A program made the position numbers and the translations under genes. This document shows positions 1 through 7,023 of a stretch of DNA of 64,000 bases, in pieces. Below the pieces are notes generated by a model. That model made no database searches, was not told the DNA's origin, and was given only the letters and a program-made list of their open reading frames with translations. The DNA is from Arthrobacter sp. 18067 (lineage in GTDB: Bacteria; Actinomycetota; Actinomycetes; Actinomycetales; Micrococcaceae), in contig NZ_CACSJJ010000003.1 in the NCBI RefSeq assembly GCF_902706295.1, positions 202,219 to 266,218 of the forward strand. Direction: 5' to 3'. The stretch's first letter is position 1. The number at the start of each line of letters is the position of its first letter.

Positions 1-449
1 TCCTGGTGCGCATCTCCGACGGTCTTGGCGCCTCGGTGAGCCAGCGGCGGCAGGCGCTGGCGGCGTCGTTCTGTGTATCCGCGGACGCCGGCCACGCAGT
101 CCACCCGAACTATGCGGAGAAGCACGATCCCGCGAACAAGCCGCTGCTGAACGGCGGCCCACTGTTGAAGATCAATGCCAACCAGCGCTATGCCACCGAT
201 GCCACAGGCGCCGCACTTTGGGCCCGTTTGTGCGACGAAGCCAATGTGCCTTATCAGGAATACGTTTCTCACAACGATCTCCCGTGTGGCTCCACCATCG
301 GTCCCCTGACCGCAACCCGCCTCGGAATCCGGACGGTGGATGTGGGCATCCCGCTGCTCTCGATGCACTCCGCCCGCGAACTGTGTGGCGTGGAGGATCC
401 GAAGAGGATGGCTGAGGTTTCGGAGTTGTTCTTCCGGACTGCCGCCTGA
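1..449 (+). CDS. apeB: M18 family aminopeptidase, C-terminal part (5' truncated by window)
   Basis: Open frame entering from the left edge and ending in TGA at 447-449; only about the last 148 residues are present. The sequence reads like the C-terminal half of M18 (aspartyl/ApeB-type) metallo-aminopeptidases, cytosolic zinc enzymes that remove N-terminal residues from peptides. Family features visible: the SADAGHAVHPNYAEKHDP stretch, the GGPLLKINANQRYATD stretch, the NDLPCGSTIGP motif and the SMHSARE segment with a histidine expected to bind zinc. The true start lies outside the window. Family assignment is confident; the exact member is not. Confidence 0.9.
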   Translation, partial: LVRISDGLGASVSQRRQALAASFCVSADAGHAVHPNYAEKHDPANKPLLNGGPLLKINANQRYATDATGAALWARLCDEANVPYQEYVSHNDLPCGSTIGPLTATRLGIRTVDVGIPLLSMHSARELCGVEDPKRMAEVSELFFRTAA

Positions 450-488
450 GGGAAAGCCTCAAGCAGTCATTTCAGGGCCAATTCAAAA

Positions 489-504
489 GTTTCCTATAGG
501 AAAC
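489..504. promoter_or_regulatory. 16-bp perfect palindrome, candidate operator of the permease gene
   Basis: GTTTCCTATAGGAAAC is its own reverse complement. It sits 170 bp before the permease ATG in the 224-bp gap between the aminopeptidase and the permease. The size and symmetry fit a GntR- or IclR-type dimer site; no regulator gene lies beside it. A regulatory role is inferred. Confidence 0.45.
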
Positions 505-673
505 ATTAGATGCCCTGAGGTTTACATTTTGTGCATAGTCCCTGTTTGGGAGAAGGCAAAATGTTCGGTTGCACAGGAACGGCATCGATCCAGCAGGTTA
601 GCGTGAATTAGTCATGTGGCCCGTGGCACACCACTGAGGCCAATCCCCAAAACCTAAAGGACGGCGCCGATCC

Positions 674-2089
674 ATGCACGCTGACCAACAGCTTTCCAAG
701 TCCCTGAAGCCACGTCACCTGTCCATGATCGCCATTGCCGGCGTCATCGGAGCAGGTCTGTTCGTAGGCTCCGGCGCTGCCATTCAGCAGGCGGGCCCGG
801 GCATCCTCGTGGCCTACCTGGCTGCAGGGCTTGTGGTCATCCTCGTCATGCGCATGCTTGGTGAGATGGCTGCGGCCAACCCCGAGACCGGCTCGTTCTC
901 CACATACGCTGATAAAGCCCTTGGCCGCTGGGCAGGGTTCAGTATTGGCTGGCTCTATGCGTGGTTCTGGATCATCGTCCTCGGCATCGAGGCAACGGCG
1001 GGTGCCGCCATCATGCACCGCTGGGTTCCCGGCGTCGATCAATGGATCTGGGCATTGGTTCTCATGGTCCTCCTGACCCTGACCAACCTGGGCTCCGTGA
1101 AGTCCTACGGTGAGTTTGAGTTCTGGTTCGCGTCCATCAAGGTTGCCGCGATCGTCATCTTCCTGCTCGCCGGTATTGCCGCGATCCTCGGCCTGATGCC
1201 GGGCGTTTCCGCGCCGGGTGTTGCGAACCTCCTGGATCAGGGCGGCTTCATGCCGAACGGGCCCGGCGCTGTCCTGGCAGGCATCCTCGTGGTGGTCTTC
1301 TCGTTCTTCGGCGCCGAAATCGCCACCATTGCCGCCGGTGAATCCGAGAATCCCGTGGACGCCGTCAAGAAGGCAGTGAAGTCCACAGTGTGGCGCATCC
1401 TGATCTTCTACATCGGATCCATCGCCATCGTAGTGACGCTTCTGCCGTGGAACGACGCCTCTGTTGCCAAGAGCCCGTACGTTGCTGTCATCGAGCTCTA
1501 CGGCATCCCGGGCGCCGGCACGATCATGGACATCGTTGTCCTCACCTCGGTGCTGTCCTGCCTCAACTCCGGCCTCTATACCGCCAGCCGCATGCTGTTC
1601 TCGCTCTCGCAGCGTGGCGATGCTCCCAAGTCCTGGATGAAGATTTCCAAGCGCGGCGTTCCTGCTGCAGCGGTCCTCGCCTCCACCGTGGTTGGTTTCG
1701 TCACGGTTGGCCTGAACTACATCGCCCCGGACACGGTGTTCCTGTTCCTGGTGAATACCTCGGGCGCCATCGCCTTGTTCGTGTGGCTGGTTATCGCAAC
1801 GTCCCAGCTCATCCTGCGTAAACGCATGGGCGCTGCGGCCAAGGACCTTGATCTCAAAATGTGGCTCTTCCCGTACCTCACGTGGATCGCCATCGGTGCC
1901 ATCGTGGCGCTGATTATCGGGATGGTCATCATCGAATCCACCCGTGAATCGCTGTTCCTGTCACTTGCGTTGGCAGCAGTCGTCGTAGCCATCGGCGTGT
2001 TCCGCTACCGCAAGCGTGGCGCCACCCCAGCCGAGGTGACCACTACGGATGCCGAGCGGGCCGAGGTTGGTTCCGGACCGGCGTCGTAA
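674..2089 (+). CDS. APC superfamily amino acid permease (GabP/AAT-like)
   Basis: A 471-residue inner-membrane protein with about twelve hydrophobic segments. The N-terminus (KSLKPRHLSMIAIAGVIGAG, then LFVGSG) is the amino acid/proton symporter signature of the AAT branch of the APC superfamily, which contains GABA, proline, lysine and aromatic amino acid permeases. The conserved GEMA motif follows TM2, and a short hydrophilic tail follows the last segment. AAAGG lies 14-18 bases before the ATG. It is monocistronic, with a hairpin terminator directly downstream and a palindromic candidate operator upstream. The closest look is to GABA permeases, but substrate cannot be fixed from sequence alone. 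Confidence 0.9.
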   Translation: MHADQQLSKSLKPRHLSMIAIAGVIGAGLFVGSGAAIQQAGPGILVAYLAAGLVVILVMRMLGEMAAANPETGSFSTYADKALGRWAGFSIGWLYAWFWIIVLGIEATAGAAIMHRWVPGVDQWIWALVLMVLLTLTNLGSVKSYGEFEFWFASIKVAAIVIFLLAGIAAILGLMPGVSAPGVANLLDQGGFMPNGPGAVLAGILVVVFSFFGAEIATIAAGESENPVDAVKKAVKSTVWRILIFYIGSIAIVVTLLPWNDASVAKSPYVAVIELYGIPGAGTIMDIVVLTSVLSCLNSGLYTASRMLFSLSQRGDAPKSWMKISKRGVPAAAVLASTVVGFVTVGLNYIAPDTVFLFLVNTSGAIALFVWLVIATSQLILRKRMGAAAKDLDLKMWLFPYLTWIAIGAIVALIIGMVIIESTRESLFLSLALAAVVVAIGVFRYRKRGATPAEVTTTDAERAEVGSGPAS

Positions 2090-2100
2090 GCGTCTTTGCG

Positions 2101-2139
2101 CGGGACAGCCGCCGTCAACGTTCGATGGCGGCTGTCCCG
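2101..2139 (+). terminator. Rho-independent-like terminator of the amino acid permease
   Basis: A 13-bp perfect stem, CGGGACAGCCGCC pairing with GGCGGCTGTCCCG, 12 bp after the permease stop and followed by TTTCGCTTT. It may also end transcripts of the converging DUF1345 gene. Confidence 0.75.
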
Positions 2140-2167
2140 TTTCGCTTTAACGGCACCAAGGCAGCAG

Positions 2168-2827
2168 CTACTGCGCCAGTCCGATGACCAGGTTGATGGT
2201 GACGGCCAGGATGACAGTGCCGAAGAGGTAGGACAGCAGGCTGTGCTTCAGGGCTTCGGCGCGGATCCGATGATTGCCGAGGTTGGTGTCCGATACCTGA
2301 TAAGTCATGCCCAGGCTTGTGGCGAGGTAGGCAAAGTCCGTGTACTGGGGCGGGCGGTCCTGATTGAAACTGATGCCGCCCACTTCACCGCCGGCGTCGG
2401 CCTCCGGGCTGTAGTAGAGCTCCGCGTAACGCAGGGTGAAAAGCGTCTGTACCAGCATCCAGGACAGGGCCACGCAGGCCAGCGCGAGAGCCGCAGAAGA
2501 CAGGCGTGCGCCTGTTCCTTCGGTGTGCGAATTGACGATCACGGCGGCCACAGCTGCAAGGCTGGCCAAGTTTGCCACGAGTATCAGCAGGTCCGTGACT
2601 CCCCTGGACGGGTCCTCGGAGGTGGCGTGTTGCTCAGTCTGGGCCGGATCCAGCCGGGCGATCACCAGCCATACCCAGGCCACGTAGACCAGCGCTGCCA
2701 CGGCCCAGCCGACTGCAGGAGCATCCACCCAATTGCCGGGGACTCCGGTGGCGATGAAGGCCACGGCGCCGGCTAGAACCATGACGACGAAGCGCAGCCG
2801 GCTCCGCCTCACCCTGACCTTGTCCAT
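2168..2827 (-). CDS. DUF1345 family membrane protein
   Basis: A 219-residue integral membrane protein with about five hydrophobic segments and a basic N-terminus. The TLRYAELYY segment and the later FNQDRPPQYTDFAYLATSLG stretch followed by MTYQVSDT are the conserved core of DUF1345 proteins, which have no established function. It starts 9 bp after the stop of a 53-residue membrane protein gene, so the two are probably one transcription unit. Function is unknown. Confidence 0.85.
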   Translation of the reverse strand: MDKVRVRRSRLRFVVMVLAGAVAFIATGVPGNWVDAPAVGWAVAALVYVAWVWLVIARLDPAQTEQHATSEDPSRGVTDLLILVANLASLAAVAAVIVNSHTEGTGARLSSAALALACVALSWMLVQTLFTLRYAELYYSPEADAGGEVGGISFNQDRPPQYTDFAYLATSLGMTYQVSDTNLGNHRIRAEALKHSLLSYLFGTVILAVTINLVIGLAQ

Positions 2828-2836
2828 GCGCTCACC

Positions 2837-2998
2837 CTAGCCAATGGGAAAGTCTGTTCGGCGTGACGTTTCGCGTTTCTTGTCTGCCTGGAGGATGCCG
2901 TCCCGAACGCCCGCACGGATGACGAAGTACAGGGCGTAGAGCCCGATTGCAGCGAAGACAACCGTCAAGACAAGGGCATTCAGGGGAGTGGCATCCAT
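2837..2998 (-). CDS. Small single-pass membrane protein, 53 aa
   Basis: A short frame running from ATG (complement of 2996-2998) to TAG at 2837-2839, encoding 53 residues. It begins MDATPLNALVLTVVFAAIGL, one clear transmembrane segment at about residues 7-28, followed by a charged cytoplasmic tail containing ADKKRETSRR. It ends 9 bp upstream of the DUF1345 start on the same strand, indicating co-transcription. No family is recognised. Support comes from codon-level sense, hydrophobic profile and spacing. Confidence 0.6.
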   Translation of the reverse strand: MDATPLNALVLTVVFAAIGLYALYFVIRAGVRDGILQADKKRETSRRTDFPIG

Positions 2999-3117
2999 GG
3001 CCCCACCCTAGCGGGACGCCATCAAGGGGGCAGGAATCCACGGAATGCCGTTCCTCGTGTTAGTGTCTTTGTCGCTGTCGAGGAGAAAAACGAAACGCTG
3101 GTTCTCCTGATCACCTT

Positions 3118-3200
3118 GCGCGGGTGGCGGAATGGCAGACGCGCTAGCTTGAGGTGCTAGTCCTCGAAAGGGGGTGGGGGTTCAAGTCCCCCTCCGCGCA
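3118..3200 (+). tRNA. tRNA-Leu (anticodon GAG)
   Basis: An 83-nt class II tRNA. The acceptor arms GCGCGGG (3118-3124) and TCCGCGC (3193-3199) pair with one G-T. The anticodon arm is CTAGC-TTGAGGT-GCTAG with anticodon GAG, a long variable arm follows, and the T arm is GGGGG-TTCAAGT-CCCCC. The discriminator is A, as expected for leucine, and CCA is not encoded. Confidence 0.95.
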
Positions 3201-3205
3201 CAAGG

Positions 3206-3236
3206 AAACCCCCGGAAGGTCATCTTCCGGGGGTTT
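3206..3236 (+). terminator. Terminator of tRNA-Leu
   Basis: A 13-bp stem, AAACCCCCGGAAG pairing with CTTCCGGGGGTTT around a 5-nt loop, beginning 6 bases after the tRNA and followed by T residues. Its symmetry may also serve the converging minus-strand gene. Confidence 0.85.
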
Positions 3237-3269
3237 TGTCGTCTCTGGACCAGGCGCCCGGGTGCTGGC

Positions 3270-3608
3270 CTAAGCGCCTGACCGTGGTGCAAACATGATG
3301 ACGCCCACGCCCACGATGCAGATTGCCGCCCCGATCACGTCCCAGCGGTCCGGGCGGAATCCGTCCATCAGCATTCCCCATGCAAGCGAGCCAGCGATGA
3401 AAACGCCCCCGTACGCGGCCAGGACCCGGCCGAAATGCGCGTCCGGTTGAAACGCTGCGAAGAATCCGTAGATCCCCAGAGCCACGATTCCGAGCCCGGC
3501 CCACCACCATGCTTTCCCCTCGCGCACGGCCTGCCAGATCAGCCAGGCGCCGCCAATCTCTGCGACGGCGGCCAAAACGAAGAGGACGATGGACTTCAGG
3601 GCGGTCAT
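3270..3608 (-). CDS. UPF0060 (YnfA-like) small membrane protein
   Basis: A 112-residue protein with four hydrophobic segments, the usual size of the YnfA/UPF0060 family, which is distantly related to small multidrug resistance transporters. Family hallmarks are the [17 protein letters not shown] segment after TM1, the [20 protein letters not shown] block followed by GGVFI, and [13 protein letters not shown] before the last helix. A role in efflux is suggested for the family but not shown by the sequence. It is transcribed away from rpsF and appears monocistronic. Confidence 0.9.
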   Translation of the reverse strand: MTALKSIVLFVLAAVAEIGGAWLIWQAVREGKAWWWAGLGIVALGIYGFFAAFQPDAHFGRVLAAYGGVFIAGSLAWGMLMDGFRPDRWDVIGAAICIVGVGVIMFAPRSGA

Positions 3609-3784
3609 GGTCCCAGTATTCCGTGCTCCGGCGCCGGGTTATCCACATACGCAATCTGGCCGGTTCCAGCTCCGGATCCACTCGAATAGCTTTGGGTGCA
3701 GGAGATGCACTAAGATATTGAAGTCTGTGTTGCGCCCTCCTTCCGAGTCTTCGGCGGGGGAGCGAGCCACAGCATCGCAAATGA

Positions 3785-3829
3785 ACCTCCTGTTACGGAA
3801 ATACCGTAACCGCTTAGCCCAAAGGAGGT
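3785..3829 (+). ncRNA. rpsF mRNA leader with anti-Shine-Dalgarno hairpin (S6:S18-type regulatory RNA candidate)
   Basis: ACCTCCT (3785-3791) is the exact complement of AGGAGGT (3823-3829), the rpsF ribosome site. Directly inside, GTTACGG (3792-3798) pairs with CCGTAAC (3804-3810) around AAATA. The result is a continuous 14-bp helix with one 12-nt 3' bulge containing CCGC and GCCC. Known S6:S18-binding leaders have a hairpin with a CCG-containing bulge before rpsF, so autoregulation by S6:S18 is a well-founded inference. Confidence 0.65.
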
Positions 3830-3839
3830 GGGTTCACAT

Positions 3840-4145
3840 ATGCGTCCTTACGAATTGATGGTAATCATCGACCCCGAGGTCGAAGAGCGTACCGTAGAGT
3901 CGTCGCTTCAGAAGTTCCTCAATGTCATCACCACCGATGGTGGAACCATCGAAAAGGTAGACATCTGGGGCCGTCGCCGTCTGGCGTACGACATCAAGAA
4001 GAAGTCCGAAGGTATCTACGCAGTGGTGAACTTCACCGCAGCACCGGCTACCGCCAAGGAACTTGATCGCCAGCTGTCTCTCAACGAGACGATCATGCGC
4101 ACCAAGATCATCCGCCCTGAAGACCAGAAGGTCGTTGCTGAGTAA
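3840..4145 (+). CDS. rpsF: 30S ribosomal protein S6 (bS6)
   Basis: A 101-residue protein matching bS6 in length. It begins [16 protein letters not shown] and contains the family block [21 protein letters not shown]6 binds 16S rRNA together with S18 in the platform of the small subunit. The ATG at 3840 is chosen because AAAGGAGG lies at 3821-3828; an in-frame GTG at 3828 overlaps that site. First gene of rpsF-ssb-rpsR-rplI, with a leader that can hide its own ribosome site. Confidence 0.98.
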   Translation: MRPYELMVIIDPEVEERTVESSLQKFLNVITTDGGTIEKVDIWGRRRLAYDIKKKSEGIYAVVNFTAAPATAKELDRQLSLNETIMRTKIIRPEDQKVVAE

Positions 4146-4195
4146 TCAGCCCCTTCAAGATCTTTACTACGCAGGAACGAACAAGGAGGCAGTAG

Positions 4196-4777
4196 ATGGC
4201 AGGCGAAACCACTATTACGGTCATCGGTAATCTCACCAATGACCCCGAGCTGCGGTTCACCCCGTCTGGCTCAGCAGTAGCGAACTTCACCATCGCTTCT
4301 ACTCCCCGGACCTTTGACCGCCAGTCCAATGAGTGGAAGGACGGGGAAACCCTGTTCCTCCGCGCATCGGTATGGCGCGAAGCAGCTGAGAACGTGGCCG
4401 AGTCCCTCACAAAGGGCATGCGCGTCATCGTTTCCGGTCGTTTGAAGAGCCGTTCCTACGAAACCAAAGAAGGCGAAAAGCGCACCGTAATCGAGCTTGA
4501 GGTCGACGAAATCGGCCCCAGCCTGCGTTACGCAAACGCCAAGGTAAACCGTACCCAGCGCTCCGGCGGTGGCCAGGGTGGCTTTGGTGGCGGTAACGCC
4601 GGTAACTCCGGTGGCTTTGGAGGTGGCGCTCCTGGTGGAAACCAGGGCGGCGGCAACTCCGGTGGAACCTGGGGTGGCAACCAGCCCGCACAACAGCAGG
4701 ATGACCCCTGGGCTACGCCCGGTGTCAGCAATGCTGGCGGCTGGGGCAACGGCCCCGATTCCGAACCTCCCTTCTAA
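4196..4777 (+). CDS. ssb: Single-stranded DNA-binding protein
   Basis: A 193-residue SSB. The OB fold occupies roughly residues 1-115 ([20 protein letters not shown], then [21 protein letters not shown]). A glycine-rich, partly repetitive linker follows (about 120-175), and the tip DSEPPF is the partner-docking tail used for replication and repair proteins. GGAGG lies shortly before the ATG. Placement between rpsF and rpsR is the classic arrangement and marks this as the housekeeping SSB. Confidence 0.98.
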   Translation: MAGETTITVIGNLTNDPELRFTPSGSAVANFTIASTPRTFDRQSNEWKDGETLFLRASVWREAAENVAESLTKGMRVIVSGRLKSRSYETKEGEKRTVIELEVDEIGPSLRYANAKVNRTQRSGGGQGGFGGGNAGNSGGFGGGAPGGNQGGGNSGGTWGGNQPAQQQDDPWATPGVSNAGGWGNGPDSEPPF

Positions 4778-4860
4778 ACAAAAAATAAAAGTCCGACGCC
4801 GGACACTCACCGGAACTGCCGCAAGGCACCATGGTGCCAACCGCCGTCGAACACCACCAT

Positions 4861-4899
4861 CCCGTGGATCAATATCCACGGGCTCCATAGAAAAGGAGC
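4861..4899 (+). promoter_or_regulatory. Paired hairpins before rpsR, the second covering its ribosome site
   Basis: CCCGTGGAT (4861-4869) pairs perfectly with ATCCACGGG (4874-4882) around CAAT. Immediately after, GCTCC (4882-4886) can pair with GGAGC (4895-4899), which is the rpsR Shine-Dalgarno. The arrangement could modulate rpsR translation; the pairing is visible, the role is inferred. Confidence 0.4.
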
Positions 4900-4905
4900 T
4901 CCACG

Positions 4906-5145
4906 ATGGCTAAGGCTGAACTCCGTAAGCCCAAACCAAAGTCCAACCCCTTGAAGGCCGCTGACATCACTGTCATCGACTACAAGGACGTAGCACTGCT
5001 GCGCAAGTTCATCTCCGACCGCGGAAAGATCCGCGCTCGTCGCGTCACTGGCGTTACCGTTCAGGAACAGCGCAAGATCGCCCAGGCAATCAAGAACGCC
5101 CGCGAAGTTGCTCTGCTGCCTTACTCCGGCGCTGGCCGCGGCTAA
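4906..5145 (+). CDS. rpsR: 30S ribosomal protein S18 (bS18)
   Basis: A 79-residue basic protein, the normal length for bS18. The core [21 protein letters not shown] and [20 protein letters not shown] followed by EVALLPY is diagnostic. S18 forms a heterodimer with S6 on helix 22/23 of 16S rRNA. The ribosome site AAAAGGAG precedes the ATG. It lies 128 bp after ssb, a gap holding two hairpins. No zinc-type CXXC motif is present. Confidence 0.98.
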   Translation: MAKAELRKPKPKSNPLKAADITVIDYKDVALLRKFISDRGKIRARRVTGVTVQEQRKIAQAIKNAREVALLPYSGAGRG

Positions 5146-5163
5146 GGGAAGGGATTAACTAAC

Positions 5164-5616
5164 ATGGCAAAGCTCATTCTGACCCACGAAGTAACCGGTC
5201 TCGGTGCTGCTGGCGACGTTGTCGAGGTCAAGGACGGTTACGCACGTAACTTCCTGCTGCCCCGCGGCTTCGCTCTGACCTGGACCAAGGGTGGCGAGAA
5301 GCAGGTTGAGTCCATCAAGGCTGCCCGCGCCGCTCGTGCGCACGCTTCTGTTGAAGCTGCACAGGCACAGGCCCAGGCTCTGTCCTCCAAGAAGGTCAAG
5401 CTCGAGGTGAAGGCCGGCGAGTCCGGTCGTCTCTTCGGCACCGTCAAGCCTGCTGATGTCGCTGCTGCTGTTGAAGCCGCTGGCCTCGGCGCCATCGACA
5501 AGCGCAACGTTGAACTGCCGAACCACATCAAGTCTGTCGGTTCGTACACGGCCAACGTTCGCCTGCACGAGGATGTTTCCGCTGTTATCGACCTCGAGGT
5601 CGTCGCAGCAAAGTAG
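5164..5616 (+). CDS. rplI: 50S ribosomal protein L9 (bL9)
   Basis: A 150-residue protein with both L9 domains. The N-terminal RNA-binding lobe [20 protein letters not shown] leads to the [13 protein letters not shown] signature; a long connecting helix follows and the C-terminal lobe begins near [14 protein letters not shown]. It sits at the base of the L1 stalk and helps frame maintenance. Last gene of the ribosomal cluster, ending in a strong hairpin. In several actinobacteria dnaB follows directly; here it is about 20.7 kb away. Confidence 0.98.
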
Positions 5617-5631
5617 TCTCTGACTGCACCT

Positions 5632-5670
5632 GAAAGCCCCCATCACCGGATTCCGGTGGTGGGGGCTTTC
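5632..5670 (+). terminator. Terminator of the rpsF-ssb-rpsR-rplI operon
   Basis: A 19-bp inverted repeat, GAAAGCCCCCATCACCGGA pairing with TCCGGTGGTGGGGGCTTTC with a single wobble, 15 bp after the rplI stop. The arms end in runs of A and T, so it can terminate in both directions, also serving the converging DUF1801 gene. Confidence 0.85.
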
Positions 5671-5685
5671 TGTTCGGCGGGAGAT

Positions 5686-6108
5686 CTAGGGTGTGTGGAA
5701 TTCGTCCATGACGTGTTGGTAGCCCGTGCGGATCATCTCGGCGAGGACGCCGCGGTCCACGTCGTCCAGTTTGTTCACGTAAAGGCATGCGGTGCTGGTT
5801 TTGTGCTTGCCGAGTTCGGGAAGCAATCGGTCTGCGTCGGGGCCCTCGGTGACTCCGTACAGGACCAGGTTCGCCTTGCGTGGTGAGAAGCCGACGGCAG
5901 CGGCGTCTCCCTCGCGACCGCTGTCGTACTTGTAGTGATAGCTCCCGAAACCGACGATCGTCGGGCCCCACATCACGGCTTCCTGCCCGGTGATGTCCCG
6001 CATCATGTCCAGCAACTCGAAACCGTCTTCGCGCCGCTTCGGATGCTCCACGGAGGCCAGGAATTCTTCCACAGACACGTCCGTGGGCTGGGTCTTGTTC
6101 TCTGCCAT
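5686..6108 (-). CDS. DUF1801 domain protein
   Basis: About 140 residues. Features typical of DUF1801 proteins (YdhG-like fold): EVFLASVEH-type N-terminal helix (VEEFLASVEHPKRREDGFEL), the GPTIVGFGSYHYKYDSGREG block, and AVGFSPRKANLVLYGV. The second-half TACLYVNKLDDVD block fits members acting on small molecules, but no function is established. The start MAENKTQ is preferred over an upstream in-frame ATG because family similarity begins there. It converges on rplI. Confidence 0.8.
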   Translation of the reverse strand: MAENKTQPTDVSVEEFLASVEHPKRREDGFELLDMMRDITGQEAVMWGPTIVGFGSYHYKYDSGREGDAAAVGFSPRKANLVLYGVTEGPDADRLLPELGKHKTSTACLYVNKLDDVDRGVLAEMIRTGYQHVMDEFHTP

Positions 6109-6166
6109 GCTGGTAGTTTCGCAGACGCGGGGCAGGCCCGCCAGCAACCGGTGATAGCCTGCAGCG

Positions 6167-7018
6167 GTGACTTCAGAAGCCCCGCGCAGCCGCCCTTTCC
6201 ACCAAGTGGACGTCTTCTCCGACGAGCCTTACCTCGGCAACCCGTTGGCCGTCGTGATCGACGCAGAAGGCCTCAGCAGCGAGAGAATGCAGCACTTCGC
6301 CAACTGGACCAACCTCTCCGAGACGACGTTCCTCCTGCCTCCGACTGACCCCCAAGCCGACTACAAAGTTCGGATCTTCACGGGCAGCGAGGAGTTCCCG
6401 TTCGCCGGCCACCCCACGTTGGGTTCGGCGCACACGTGGCTCCAGGCCGGGGGAGTGCCCAAGACTGACGGCGTCCTGGTTCAGGAATGCGGTGCGGGTT
6501 TGGTTCGGGTGAAGCAGGACGCCGGCAGGCTGGCTTTCGCTGCACCGCCGCTGACACGCTTCGCCCCGGTGGACCGCGGCGTCCGTGCCCAGCTCGCTGC
6601 CGGCCTTCGGCTCCCAGAGGCCGCATTGCTGGATGCATCGTGGCTGGTCAATGGCCCGGAGTGGATCGGCGTGCTCCTTGAATCAGCCGAGCAGGTGCTG
6701 GCCATCGAGCCGGACCTCGTGGCCATGGGTGACCTCAAGGTCGGGGTAATCGGCCCTCATCAGGCGGGCGCCGCCGTCGACTTCGAAGTCCGTACCTTCA
6801 TTCCGGGCGATGCCATGGTGGAGGACCCGGTGACGGGCAGTTTCAATGCCGGCGCAGCCCAGTGGTTGATCGGCAGCGGCAGGGCGCCCGAGGAGTATGT
6901 GGCGGCTCAGGGCACTGCACTGGGAAGGGCCGGGCGAGTTCACGTCAAAGCCGAGGATGGCGAGATCTGGGTGGGTGGAGCGTCGGCCACCTGCATCGAA
7001 GGCACGGTGCTGCTCTAG
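6167..7018 (+). CDS. PhzF family isomerase-like protein
   Basis: A 283-residue protein with the twofold repeat of the PhzF/diaminopimelate-epimerase fold. FHQVDVFSDEPYLGNPLAVV opens the first lobe, the catalytic glutamate position is Glu52 in NLSETTFLLPP, GSEEFPFAGHPTLGSAHTW closes the first lobe, and EDPVTGSFNAGAAQWL marks the second. PhzF relatives catalyse proton-shift isomerisations; most family members, including this one, have no known substrate. It starts at GTG, divergent from the DUF1801 gene by 58 bp. Confidence 0.85.
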   Translation: MTSEAPRSRPFHQVDVFSDEPYLGNPLAVVIDAEGLSSERMQHFANWTNLSETTFLLPPTDPQADYKVRIFTGSEEFPFAGHPTLGSAHTWLQAGGVPKTDGVLVQECGAGLVRVKQDAGRLAFAAPPLTRFAPVDRGVRAQLAAGLRLPEAALLDASWLVNGPEWIGVLLESAEQVLAIEPDLVAMGDLKVGVIGPHQAGAAVDFEVRTFIPGDAMVEDPVTGSFNAGAAQWLIGSGRAPEEYVAAQGTALGRAGRVHVKAEDGEIWVGGASATCIEGTVLL

Positions 7019-7023
7019 GCCGG

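Noticed and set aside
4271..4888. 205-aa minus-strand frame over ssb
   Set aside because: Antisense of a housekeeping gene; the repetitive look comes from the SSB Gly-rich linker.
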